From contig JANWIY010000071.1 in the NCBI GenBank assembly GCA_025449645.1, positions 1 through 34,636 on the forward strand: a DNA stretch of 34,636 bases. Direction: 5' to 3'. The notes under the pieces are model-generated. The model had not been told where the DNA came from. It made no database searches and saw nothing but the letters and a program-made list of their open reading frames with translations. This DNA is from Chitinophagaceae bacterium. GTDB lineage: Bacteria > Bacteroidota > Bacteroidia > Chitinophagales > Chitinophagaceae. Each line of letters starts with the position of its first letter. Positions within the stretch are counted from its first letter, which is position 1. Below, piece after piece: positions 17,176 to 24,494 of the stretch. Position numbers and translations under genes: made by a program.

Positions 17176-17829
17176 ATGCATATTGCCTGGTTTGAATATT
17201 TTCAGATTGCCTGCCTGGTAGTTGCACTCTATTGTTTTCGAAGGCTCCGGGCATGCTCCCTGCTGGCATTTATTCCCCTGCTGCTCATCGTGAACGTAAC
17301 CGAATTTACAGGAACAAACTACCGGTTATTCGGATGGGAATCGAACTATCTCATTTATAATCTTTATCTGCTGGCATCCACTCCATTCTATTTTTACATA
17401 GCAGGCAAAATGTTATTTTTAACAGGCAAGGAAACATTTGTTTTTTATGCAGTATGTATCCTTTGCCTGATACTGATCTCGGTAAACTTTTTTTTCATTC
17501 AGAGCCCGTTTCGCTTTAATACCTATTCACTCATTCTATTTGATATCATGACCATTGTGTTTTCAAGTCTCAGTCTGGTCCGCCTGACAATCATGGATCA
17601 AAACGAATTGAATTTTACCAGGGAACCTTTTTTCTGGATCAATTCGGTAAATCTCTTATTCGGTCTTATCACATTGGTCGTACTCGGACTTCACGAATAC
17701 ATATTGATAAATCATATTGAGATCGCCCACAAGACCCTTTATAATGCCATCGTGCCTTCCGTAAACGCCATCGTTTACGCGGGGTACAGCTATGCTTTTA
17801 TTTTATGCAGGACACCAGGGATCAGGTAG
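17176..17829 (+). CDS. Polytopic membrane protein, putative sensor subunit
   Basis: This 217-residue protein is almost wholly hydrophobic. It has about seven segments, including YFQIACLVVALYCF, ACSLLAFIPLLLIVNV, LIYNLYLLASTPFYFYIAG, FVFYAVCILCLILISVNFFF, TYSLILFDIMTIVFSSLSLV, FFWINSVNLLFGLITLVVLGL, and AIVPSVNAIVYAGYSYAFIL. It has no enzymatic motif and no catalytic domain. Its end overlaps the start of the histidine kinase gene by 25 bases, so the two are translationally coupled. The layout resembles the 7TM sensing module found at the N-terminus of some kinases, but here on a separate chain. A sensory role is inferred from this coupling. Confidence 0.7.
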   Translation: MHIAWFEYFQIACLVVALYCFRRLRACSLLAFIPLLLIVNVTEFTGTNYRLFGWESNYLIYNLYLLASTPFYFYIAGKMLFLTGKETFVFYAVCILCLILISVNFFFIQSPFRFNTYSLILFDIMTIVFSSLSLVRLTIMDQNELNFTREPFFWINSVNLLFGLITLVVLGLHEYILINHIEIAHKTLYNAIVPSVNAIVYAGYSYAFILCRTPGIR

Positions 17830-18590
17830 TTTTCACCATTGTTGCAGTCATCATCATACTGCTTTTTCTGGGCGTATTGTTCCTGGTGATGCTGTTCTAT
17901 TATAACAATAAAAAAGGGCAAATGACTAAGGAACAGCAGCTCATGAAAGCAACTTTTGAGAAGCAATTACTCGAATCCAAGCTGGAAATACAGGAACAGA
18001 CTTTCGATATGATCAGCCAGGAGATCCACGACAATGTCGGCCAGATCCTGAGCCTTGCCAAAGTGCAACTCGGCATTATGGAGCAGCGTCATATTATTGA
18101 GGGGGATCTCGTAAGTAATGTAAAAGAAAGTATCAGTCTGGCGATGACCGAATTGCGCGATATTGCCAAGAGCCTGAGCAGCGAACGTCTTCAATTGCTC
18201 AGCCTGCCTGAAAGTATCGCCCAGGAAATCAAAAGGATCAACCGCAGTGGTATCCTTAAGGTAACGGCTAGTGTAGAGGGTGTGGAGAAAAATGTGCCCG
18301 ATCACCAAAAACTCATTGCTTTCCGGATGGTACAGGAGGGATTTCAAAATATCATCAAACATGCAGGTGCCTCCGAAGTGAAGGTTTCCATCCGTTATCT
18401 GGAAGAATGGATACATATATCGATCTTTGACAATGGAACCGGATTTAATCCCGAAAATGAATTGAAGAAAAGAGAAGGGCTGGGCCTGCAGAATATTCTC
18501 CGGCGTGCAAGTCTTATTGGTGGCAAAGCAAATATCATCAGCAAGCCCGGGGAAGGAACAACACTGGAAATACAAATTGCTTATGCGTGA
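17805..18590 (+). CDS. Sensor histidine kinase, HisKA_3 (NarX/LiaS type), single TM
   Basis: This 261-residue protein has one transmembrane helix (VVFTIVAVIIILLFLGVLFLVMLFYY, about 8-33) and no extracytoplasmic domain. A coiled coil (TKEQQLMKATFEKQLLESKLEIQ) leads to the HisKA_3 dimerisation domain, with phospho-acceptor His75 in QEIHDNVGQ. The HATPase domain has Asn182 in VQEGFQNIIKHA, DNGTGF (209-214) and GLGLQN (225-230). With hardly any residues outside the membrane, it must receive its signal from the membrane or a partner. Its start overlaps the membrane protein gene by 25 bases, and its end overlaps the response regulator gene by 8 bases. Confidence 0.9.
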   Translation: MQDTRDQVVFTIVAVIIILLFLGVLFLVMLFYYNNKKGQMTKEQQLMKATFEKQLLESKLEIQEQTFDMISQEIHDNVGQILSLAKVQLGIMEQRHIIEGDLVSNVKESISLAMTELRDIAKSLSSERLQLLSLPESIAQEIKRINRSGILKVTASVEGVEKNVPDHQKLIAFRMVQEGFQNIIKHAGASEVKVSIRYLEEWIHISIFDNGTGFNPENELKKREGLGLQNILRRASLIGGKANIISKPGEGTTLEIQIAYA

Positions 18591-19236
18591 AGAGCGCTCC
18601 ATAACGATAGTGGATGATCATACCATGTTCCGCAAAGGGCTAGCCGTGCTCATCAATTTATTTCCATCTTACCGCGTACTGATGGATGTTGGCAATGGCA
18701 GGGAGTTCATAGAACAGCTTGTTCCCGATCAGCTTCCCGACATTGTATTGCTGGATATCCATATGCCGGTGATGGACGGTTATGCAACTGCAGCGTGGCT
18801 CCGTAAGCATTATCCGCAGATCCGCGTGATGGCACTGAGCACGATGGACTCCGACGTAGCCATTATTAAAATGATCCATCAGGGGGCGCGGGGATATATT
18901 TTAAAGGATGCGGACCCCAAAGAGCTTCAGCTTGCCTTTGATGAAATTATTGACAAAGGATATTATTACAATGAAATCCTCACCCGCAAAGTAATGCAAT
19001 CCATCCACCAGGGCGGAAGTGAATCCATTTCAGGGTTTGCTAAACTCACTGACCGCGAACTGGAATTCCTGCAACACGCCTGCAGTGAAAAAAATTATCA
19101 GCAGATAGCAAGGGAAATGTTTCTCAGTGAACGAACCGTTGACGGATACCGCGAGTCCCTCTTCAAGAAATTCAACGTAAGCAATCGCGTGGGTTTGGTG
19201 CTTTATGCGATTAAGAATCAATTGGTGAATTTGTAA
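18583..19236 (+). CDS. LuxR/NarL-family response regulator
   Basis: From the ATG at 18583 this is a 217-residue protein (MREERSITIVDDHTMFRKG). The receiver domain has the acidic pair Asp11/Asp12, phospho-acceptor Asp58 in LLDIHMPVMDG, and the conserved Lys in YILKDADP. The C-terminal LuxR-type helix-turn-helix covers about 150-217 (LTDRELEFLQHAC, then IAREMFLSERTVDGYRESLFKKFNV). It is the natural partner of the overlapping HisKA_3 kinase. The frame also runs upstream to an ATG at 18505, but that would add 26 residues antisense to no known domain and overlap the kinase by 86 bases, so I reject it. The heptamer array starts at its TAA stop. Confidence 0.93.
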   Translation: MREERSITIVDDHTMFRKGLAVLINLFPSYRVLMDVGNGREFIEQLVPDQLPDIVLLDIHMPVMDGYATAAWLRKHYPQIRVMALSTMDSDVAIIKMIHQGARGYILKDADPKELQLAFDEIIDKGYYYNEILTRKVMQSIHQGGSESISGFAKLTDRELEFLQHACSEKNYQQIAREMFLSERTVDGYRESLFKKFNVSNRVGLVLYAIKNQLVNL

Positions 19237-19331
19237 AGAAAGTAAAAAGTAAAAAGTAAAAATGGATGCTGATATTGTATCCTTTTGAATGAAGAGCTCC
19301 ACTTTTTACTTTTTACTTTTTACTTTTTAAT
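19234..19331. repeat. Inverted heptamer array (TAAAAAG type) starting at a stop codon
   Basis: Directly from the response regulator TAA (19234-19236) runs AAGAAAG then TAAAAAG-type units to 19265. A matching inverted arm of ACTTTTT units runs at 19298-19330. The arms are nearly fully complementary over about 30 bases, including the inner TGGA/TCCA, and enclose about 32 bases. TAA triplets begin at 19234, 19243, 19250 and 19257. The last three fall in three different frames, so read-through in any frame would be stopped. The right arm ends about 20 bases before the aldehyde dehydrogenase ATG. Confidence 0.85.
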
Positions 19332-19351
19332 TTATTCGTTAAATTCACTCA

Positions 19352-20713
19352 ATGCCATCATTCAAATCTTACTTCCCCTGGAACCAGGAGTTGATTGCAA
19401 CATATCCTCTGTTCAGTGAGAAGGAATTGGAAGACCGGATTTCAGCCGCGTCATTTGCTTTTATTCAATGGAAAAATAAATCCTTTGCGCAGCGCGGGGA
19501 AATACTGAATAAAGTTGCCGCCATACTTCGCCGGGATCAGGAAATCCTGGGCGCCCTGATCAGCAGGGAAATGGGAAAGGTAATCGCCGAATCCAGAGCA
19601 GAAATTGAAAAGTGCGCCTGGGTCTGCGAATATTATGCAGAGCACGCAAGCGGTTTTCTTCTGGACGAAACCCAGGATGCCGGATACAGGAAGAGTTTAA
19701 TTTCTTATCAGCCCCTTGGGGCTATATTGGCCATCATGCCCTGGAATTTTCCCTTCTGGCAGGTATTTCGCTTTGCTGCTCCCACACTGATGGCAGGAAA
19801 TGTATGCCTCCTGAAACATGCACCCAATGTTTGCGGCTGTTCAATAGCAATAGAAAAACTTTTCACTGAAGCTGGTGCCGATATGGGCGTATTTGCAAGC
19901 CTGATCATTGATGTTGCAGATGTTGAAAAAATTGTATCCTCTCCGGTTGTTCAGGCTGTAACCCTTACCGGGAGTGAAAGGGCGGGGAGCTCACTCGCCG
20001 CCCTTGCTGGAAAACATATCCGCAAATCGGTTATGGAACTCGGCGGATCTGACTCCCTGCTGGTCTTGGCAGATGCAGATATAGATAAAGCTGCCAGGGT
20101 TGCAATTCAGTCACGTATGCAGAACGCAGGTCAGTCCTGTATCGCCGCGAAGCGTTTCATCGTTGTAAAAGATGTTGAAGATTTGTTCGTTGGCGCAATT
20201 CTCTCAGAGATAAAGAAACTGAAACAGGGAAATCCCTTTGAAGCAGGAATTACAACTGGTCCCGTCGCACGTCCGGATCTGGCTGAGCACATTCAAAAGC
20301 AAATGGAGTCTTCCATTCAAAAAGGAGCGAATCTTGTTTATGGCGGAAAAGCGGATGGATGCAATGTAATGCCTTCTCTGATTACCGGTGTTCAAAAAGG
20401 CATGCCGGCTTATGAAGAGGAAACTTTTGGCCCTCTTGCCGTTGTAATGACTGCAAAAAACGAAGAAGATGGCATCAGGCTGGCGAACGATTCAAAATTT
20501 GGTCTCGGTGGAAGCATCTGGACGCGTGACCTGGATAAGGGAATTGCACTGGCGAAGAAAATGGAATCGGGTGCGGTCTTTATAAACTCATTGGTGAAAT
20601 CCGATCCCCGCCTGCCTTTCGGAGGTGTTAAGCAATCGGGTTACGGAAGAGAACTTGGAGCTCAGGGTATTCACGAGTTTGTCAACATTAAAACGATTGC
20701 CGGAGATTCTTAA
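19352..20713 (+). CDS. NAD(P)-dependent aldehyde dehydrogenase, succinate-semialdehyde dehydrogenase-like
   Basis: This 453-residue cytoplasmic enzyme has all aldehyde dehydrogenase landmarks. PWNFPFW (130-136) is the oxyanion/substrate Asn region, and Lys155 and the LTGSERAG nucleotide loop (205-212) follow. The general base is Glu229 in VMELGGSDS, and the catalytic Cys is Cys263 in NAGQSC. The C-terminal PFGGVKQSGYGRELGAQGIHEFVN tail is typical of the short Sad/YneI-type succinate-semialdehyde dehydrogenases. It would oxidise a semialdehyde to its acid, here most likely succinate semialdehyde to succinate. The exact substrate is inferred. It is separated from the response regulator by the inverted heptamer array, and 57 bases precede the GH109-type gene. 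Confidence 0.9.
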   Translation: MPSFKSYFPWNQELIATYPLFSEKELEDRISAASFAFIQWKNKSFAQRGEILNKVAAILRRDQEILGALISREMGKVIAESRAEIEKCAWVCEYYAEHASGFLLDETQDAGYRKSLISYQPLGAILAIMPWNFPFWQVFRFAAPTLMAGNVCLLKHAPNVCGCSIAIEKLFTEAGADMGVFASLIIDVADVEKIVSSPVVQAVTLTGSERAGSSLAALAGKHIRKSVMELGGSDSLLVLADADIDKAARVAIQSRMQNAGQSCIAAKRFIVVKDVEDLFVGAILSEIKKLKQGNPFEAGITTGPVARPDLAEHIQKQMESSIQKGANLVYGGKADGCNVMPSLITGVQKGMPAYEEETFGPLAVVMTAKNEEDGIRLANDSKFGLGGSIWTRDLDKGIALAKKMESGAVFINSLVKSDPRLPFGGVKQSGYGRELGAQGIHEFVNIKTIAGDS

Positions 20714-20770
20714 GCAGCACTATGCTTTCCCTTTACAATATTAACCAATCACGTTTTTAAAATTCAACTC

Positions 20771-22111
20771 ATGAAAAGAAGAGATTTCGTAAGGGATATT
20801 TCCATGGCGGCGGCCGGCGTAAGCCTTTTCAGTCCTTCACGTCTTTTTGCTCAACAAGCGGCAACCAAAGTGAGGCTGGGCATTATCGGCGTAGGGTTGC
20901 GCGGTCAGAACCATTTGCACAACGCACTGGAAAGATCAGACGTGGATGTAGTTGCGATTTGTGATATTGACCCCTATATGCTGCAGTCCGCAAAAAATAT
21001 CATTACGAAATCCGGTAAGCCCATGCCGAAAATATTTATCGGGGATCCGCATGCCTACCGGGATTTGCTGAAAGAAAAAGATCTCGACGGCATACTCATC
21101 GCCACGCCCTGGGAATGGCATACGCCCATGGTGCTTGACGGATTATCCGCGGGCATAAAATATGTCGCGACGGAAGTGGTTCTAGGCATCACCCTCCAGG
21201 ATCATTGGGACGTAGTAAAAGCTGCCGAAGAACATCATGCCAATGTGATGATGCTGGAAAATGTATGCTACCGCCAGGATGTGATGGCCATCATGCAAAT
21301 GGTGAGACAGGGCATGTTCGGCGAACTCATTCATATGGAAGGTGGTTACCAGCACGATCTGCGGGGTATAAAATTGAATGACGGCAAGCCGGGCAATGGT
21401 GTCGGTGTTGAATTTGGCGAAAAGGCATTTTCAGAAGCACGCTGGCGCACCAACCACTCCGTGTACCGGAATGGAAATCTTTATCCGACGCATGGCATTG
21501 GCCCGATTGCAGAAATGCTGGGCATAAATTATGGGAACCGTTTTGTTTCTCTTACCTCCATGGCTTCAAAGTCACGCGGAATGCACGAATACATTATAAA
21601 ACATGGCGGGGAGGATCATCCCAACGCTAAAGTGCGATTCAAACTGGGGGATATGGTTACCACGATGATCAAAACATCCAATGAGGAAACCATTTTATTG
21701 CAGCTCGATACCAGCCTTCCCCGCCCCTATTCCCTCGGCTTCCGCGTGCAGGGTACAAAAGGAATATGGATGGACGTGAATCATTCTTTATACCTGGAAG
21801 GCCTGAGCGCAAAACCGGATGAATGGGAAGATGCAAAACCATACCTCGAAAAATATGACCATCCCTTATGGAAACAATACGCCAAAGAAGCAGAAGGCGC
21901 CGGCCATGGCGGGATGGACTTTTTCGTACTCCGTGCATTCATCGAGTCCATCAAACAACAGACTCCAACACCAATGGACGTTTACGATGCAGCCGCCTGG
22001 AGTGCCATCACACCCTTAAGCGAAATGAGCATTGAACTCGGCGGCCAGCCTGTTGAGTTTCCCGATTTCACAGGCGGGCAATGGATGTACAGGAAGACGA
22101 GGTTTGAATGA
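20771..22111 (+). CDS. GH109-type exported oxidoreductase-fold glycosidase (Gfo/Idh/MocA superfamily)
   Basis: This 446-residue protein starts with a Tat-type signal (KRRDFVRDISMAAAG, then an AQQA cleavage region near residue 28). The twin-arginine export fits a folded protein that carries bound NAD. The mature chain has the Rossmann motif GIIGVGLRGQNHL (38-50). It then has the GH109 family segments WEWHTPMVLDGL, ENVCYRQDVM, GYQHDLRG, ARWRTNHSVYRNG, GIGPIAEM, GHGGMDFFVLRAFIES and PPMDVYDAAAWSAITPL-like elements. GH109 enzymes cleave alpha-N-acetylgalactosamine by an NAD-dependent mechanism. That activity is likely but not certain here. It lies downstream of the semialdehyde dehydrogenase. Confidence 0.88.
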   Translation: MKRRDFVRDISMAAAGVSLFSPSRLFAQQAATKVRLGIIGVGLRGQNHLHNALERSDVDVVAICDIDPYMLQSAKNIITKSGKPMPKIFIGDPHAYRDLLKEKDLDGILIATPWEWHTPMVLDGLSAGIKYVATEVVLGITLQDHWDVVKAAEEHHANVMMLENVCYRQDVMAIMQMVRQGMFGELIHMEGGYQHDLRGIKLNDGKPGNGVGVEFGEKAFSEARWRTNHSVYRNGNLYPTHGIGPIAEMLGINYGNRFVSLTSMASKSRGMHEYIIKHGGEDHPNAKVRFKLGDMVTTMIKTSNEETILLQLDTSLPRPYSLGFRVQGTKGIWMDVNHSLYLEGLSAKPDEWEDAKPYLEKYDHPLWKQYAKEAEGAGHGGMDFFVLRAFIESIKQQTPTPMDVYDAAAWSAITPLSEMSIELGGQPVEFPDFTGGQWMYRKTRFE

Positions 22112-22163
22112 GAGCATGTGACAACAGTATTCACTCCAAACTTTCAGAATAATTTAATTCATA

Positions 22164-22200
22164 GATTATCACCTTCAATTAAAATTGATAATATTATTTT
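22164..22200 (+). terminator. Weak A/T-rich hairpin downstream of the GH109-type gene
   Basis: TCAATT and AATTGA (22175-22180 and 22183-22188) form a 6-bp stem with a 2-base loop, extended by ATTA/TAAT pairs around it. A T-rich stretch follows. It lies 50-80 bases past the GH109-type stop and may be an A/T-rich terminator, but the stem is weak. Confidence 0.25.
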
Positions 22201-22279
22201 ATCTTCCCGCCAATACAAACAATAAGTTCAAAGAACATTTTTATTCAGCATCGAAACAACACTTAACTGAAATATCTTT

Positions 22280-22287
22280 TAGTTTTG
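22280..22287 (+). promoter_or_regulatory. Bacteroidota -7 box
   Basis: TAGTTTTG matches the TAnnTTTG consensus exactly and lies 20 bases before the ATG at 22308. No clear TTG-type -33 box is seen upstream. Two other exact boxes in the window sit 19-20 bases from their ATG, which supports this as a real promoter. Confidence 0.55.
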
Positions 22288-22307
22288 TATAATCTAAAAT
22301 AATCAGA

Positions 22308-22976
22308 ATGGGATATAGAAAATTAATGTGGAGTATCTTATTTGCCCTAATGTCCTTTTTTTCTAATGCGCAATCACCTGGTTTGTCTGACTATGAGAAA
22401 AATTGTGAAGCGCTTTTTAAAAATCTCATAAATTTTATTTCGAATGATACAGCGCCATCTTACCTACCCAGATATGTCGACTCTGCTTCTCTTGCGAACC
22501 CTAAATGGGTTCATGATCAGGATTCTTTGACCGCCCAGATGAAGGCAAACGAAACAAATAAGATTAAACACATCATCGCGAATTATATTGTTATCAGAGA
22601 AAATGCCCTGAATAATCTACAGGAAGGAATACTAAAAAGTTTCTCGATAAACTATTACTCTTTTAGCTCTTTTCTGCGGGCTAGATTTAAAGGGAAATTT
22701 CTTAACATTAGCCTGCTGCCGTTGAGATTGTTCAATGATGAATTGATTCATAACAATATGGATCCTGAACTGCAGAAGAATTGCTTTGTTGTTGTTGACA
22801 AAAATAACCCTTCCAAGCCGATTTGGTTTTTATTATGTGCACCTGCAGGAACAATGTATAATGGTTCAAAAATTAGTATTATTTCGTGGAGCTTGGTATT
22901 TGACTATGGCCAATATCATTTCAGTGACGTTTATGGAGACTTGGGAACGGATATTTTGATACTGAAGGGGATCTAA
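22308..22976 (+). CDS. Secreted hypothetical protein
   Basis: This 222-residue protein begins with a signal peptide (MGYRKLMWSILFALMSFFSNAQ), probably cut after Ala21. The mature part has no motif I recognise. It holds a helical N-terminal half (DYEKNCEALFKNLINFI, LTAQMKANETNKIKHIIANYIVIRENALNNLQEGILK) and a beta-rich C-terminal half (LLPLRLFNDELIH, KNCFVVVDKNNPSKPIWFLLCAPAGTMYN, WSLVFDYGQYHF). The gene and its flanks look visibly more A/T-rich than its neighbours, a sign it may have been acquired separately. No partner gene is adjacent. Function unknown. Confidence 0.65.
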   Translation: MGYRKLMWSILFALMSFFSNAQSPGLSDYEKNCEALFKNLINFISNDTAPSYLPRYVDSASLANPKWVHDQDSLTAQMKANETNKIKHIIANYIVIRENALNNLQEGILKSFSINYYSFSSFLRARFKGKFLNISLLPLRLFNDELIHNNMDPELQKNCFVVVDKNNPSKPIWFLLCAPAGTMYNGSKISIISWSLVFDYGQYHFSDVYGDLGTDILILKGI

Positions 22977-23122
22977 ACGTTGCTATCTTAGTTCATGGGC
23001 GACCAAGCCATAATAATGAGTGACCAAAAAGTGCCTCATCAGGGTCAGGAAACAAACTAATCTCGACTATCAAAAATTGGCAGATATATTAACCGTAACG
23101 ATGGCTATGCTAATTAATACAT

Positions 23123-24421
23123 TTATCTGCCCTCGATATACATATCATCAAAATTAAAAATTATCTCGCCGAATTTACTTGTAAAATCCTGGCCCAGGTT
23201 TCCATAAAACCGTTCCTTGGGAAAAACTTTTTGTGTTAGCACATCCACACTATCAACCGCCACAACCTGGTCCCCAAGCGCAAGATGCAGCGCGGGAAGC
23301 ACATAAACGTCCTTTCTCTTTACCCCGCCGGCTCCCCCAAAATCAGCAGTTTTTTTGACGGCTTCCTTAAGTATTTTCAGTTTGAATTTCTCAAAATAGG
23401 CATCGTAAAGGACTGTATTGATCGCGCCCAGATCAAGATTGAAATTCAGCGTGTCACCATCTGATTTTAGCATGATAACCGGATCAAGGCCATCCAAGGC
23501 AAAATTTTTGTTTTCACTCGCCGATGCCTTCAGCGGAATAAACATCCGGCCATCCCGATAAAGATGTATCTCCCTGAGGTCTTCAATAATTGGAAAGCCG
23601 ATGATTATATTCAGAGAAAACTTCGCCGGACCGATTTCAAGTATGGAATCCGGCATAACCTGAAACACGGCATTGCGAATCAGAATATTTCCGATAAACA
23701 GACTGTCGGCCACACCCAGACCCGTTTTGAATTTTATCCCTGTAATCCCGCTACCTTCTTCATAAGTGACAGGAAGTATTTTCAATCCCAGCCGGGTCGC
23801 AAATGTTTTTGATATGGAGGAAATATTTGCCCTCGTGTCAAAGATGGCCCCATAATTTGTTCCATTGCATTTTACCGGTATTTCAATCAGACCCAGCAGG
23901 TCCTTCGTCCAATGAATTGTCGTGCTGTCCTGAATGCTTGTTTCCTGCGGAGAAATAAAGCGCAATGCATTGCGGATTAAAAGTTCATTCTTAGTATCGC
24001 TTATTTCGGTAGTATCTGATGCATGGGTCCCAAGATCCAATACCATACTGTCGCTCCTTGCAGATGCTGCATACCGGAACATTTTAAAATGACTGTCTGC
24101 CTGAAGCAGGAATAAATTAATTTTTAAAGAATCAGGCAATTCGGAACCGTAATTCTTCAAAAGACTGTCGACATCCTGAATGGTTTGATTGTTCCGGTTA
24201 AATGCATTGTCCAGAAATGCCTCAAAATATAATACTTCCTCATTGCCCATTCCCGTCCTGAGCAAATTCAATTGGTCTTTCAGGCGGAAATATTCTTTCT
24301 GATCCAGCAGATCCTGCAGCCTTTTATAATTGGCATTATGACCAAATATGCTTTCATTATTGCCGCAGCCCGAAAGGATTAAAGAAATCGCAGCAAAACA
24401 AACCAGAAAGAAATTTTTCAT
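23123..24421 (-). CDS. Retropepsin-like aspartyl protease lipoprotein with altered active-site motif
   Basis: This 432-residue protein has a lipoprotein signal (AISLILSGCG, lipid-bearing Cys19). A helical region rich in TPR-like helices (about 30-150) precedes two retropepsin-like domains. Each domain has the family pattern of a catalytic loop, a hydrophobic strand and a terminal glycine loop: FDTRANISS (194-202) with NIIIGFP (271-277), and LDLGAINT (329-336) with GNLGQDF (408-414). Active members have DTGA or DSGA at both sites. Here the first reads DTRA and the second DLGA, so Asp is kept but the flanking Gly/Thr are not. The AGG codon for Arg differs from the GGG Gly codon by one base. Activity is therefore uncertain. 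Confidence 0.78.
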   Translation of the reverse strand: MKNFFLVCFAAISLILSGCGNNESIFGHNANYKRLQDLLDQKEYFRLKDQLNLLRTGMGNEEVLYFEAFLDNAFNRNNQTIQDVDSLLKNYGSELPDSLKINLFLLQADSHFKMFRYAASARSDSMVLDLGTHASDTTEISDTKNELLIRNALRFISPQETSIQDSTTIHWTKDLLGLIEIPVKCNGTNYGAIFDTRANISSISKTFATRLGLKILPVTYEEGSGITGIKFKTGLGVADSLFIGNILIRNAVFQVMPDSILEIGPAKFSLNIIIGFPIIEDLREIHLYRDGRMFIPLKASASENKNFALDGLDPVIMLKSDGDTLNFNLDLGAINTVLYDAYFEKFKLKILKEAVKKTADFGGAGGVKRKDVYVLPALHLALGDQVVAVDSVDVLTQKVFPKERFYGNLGQDFTSKFGEIIFNFDDMYIEGR

Positions 24422-24470
24422 ATCAAGGATAAGTTTTTAAAAGATCCCCCCTTCGCTTCGGAGGACGAAG

Positions 24471-24494
24471 CCATAACTCATAACCCATAACCCC
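24471..24494. repeat. Single-armed CATAACC heptamer array after a stop codon
   Basis: CATAACT, CATAACC and CATAACC run in tandem next to the TGA of the ThuA/PQQ/cytochrome gene; on the minus strand this reads TGA then GGGTTAT-type units. The same unit as the array at 11803-11823 is used. Only one arm is visible; a short CTTCG/CGAAG inverted pair follows, before the next gene start at 24421. Confidence 0.6.

Noticed and set aside
22995-23060. A 21-codon frame starting ATGGGCGACC
   Set aside because: It has no promoter, no motif and is too short to support.
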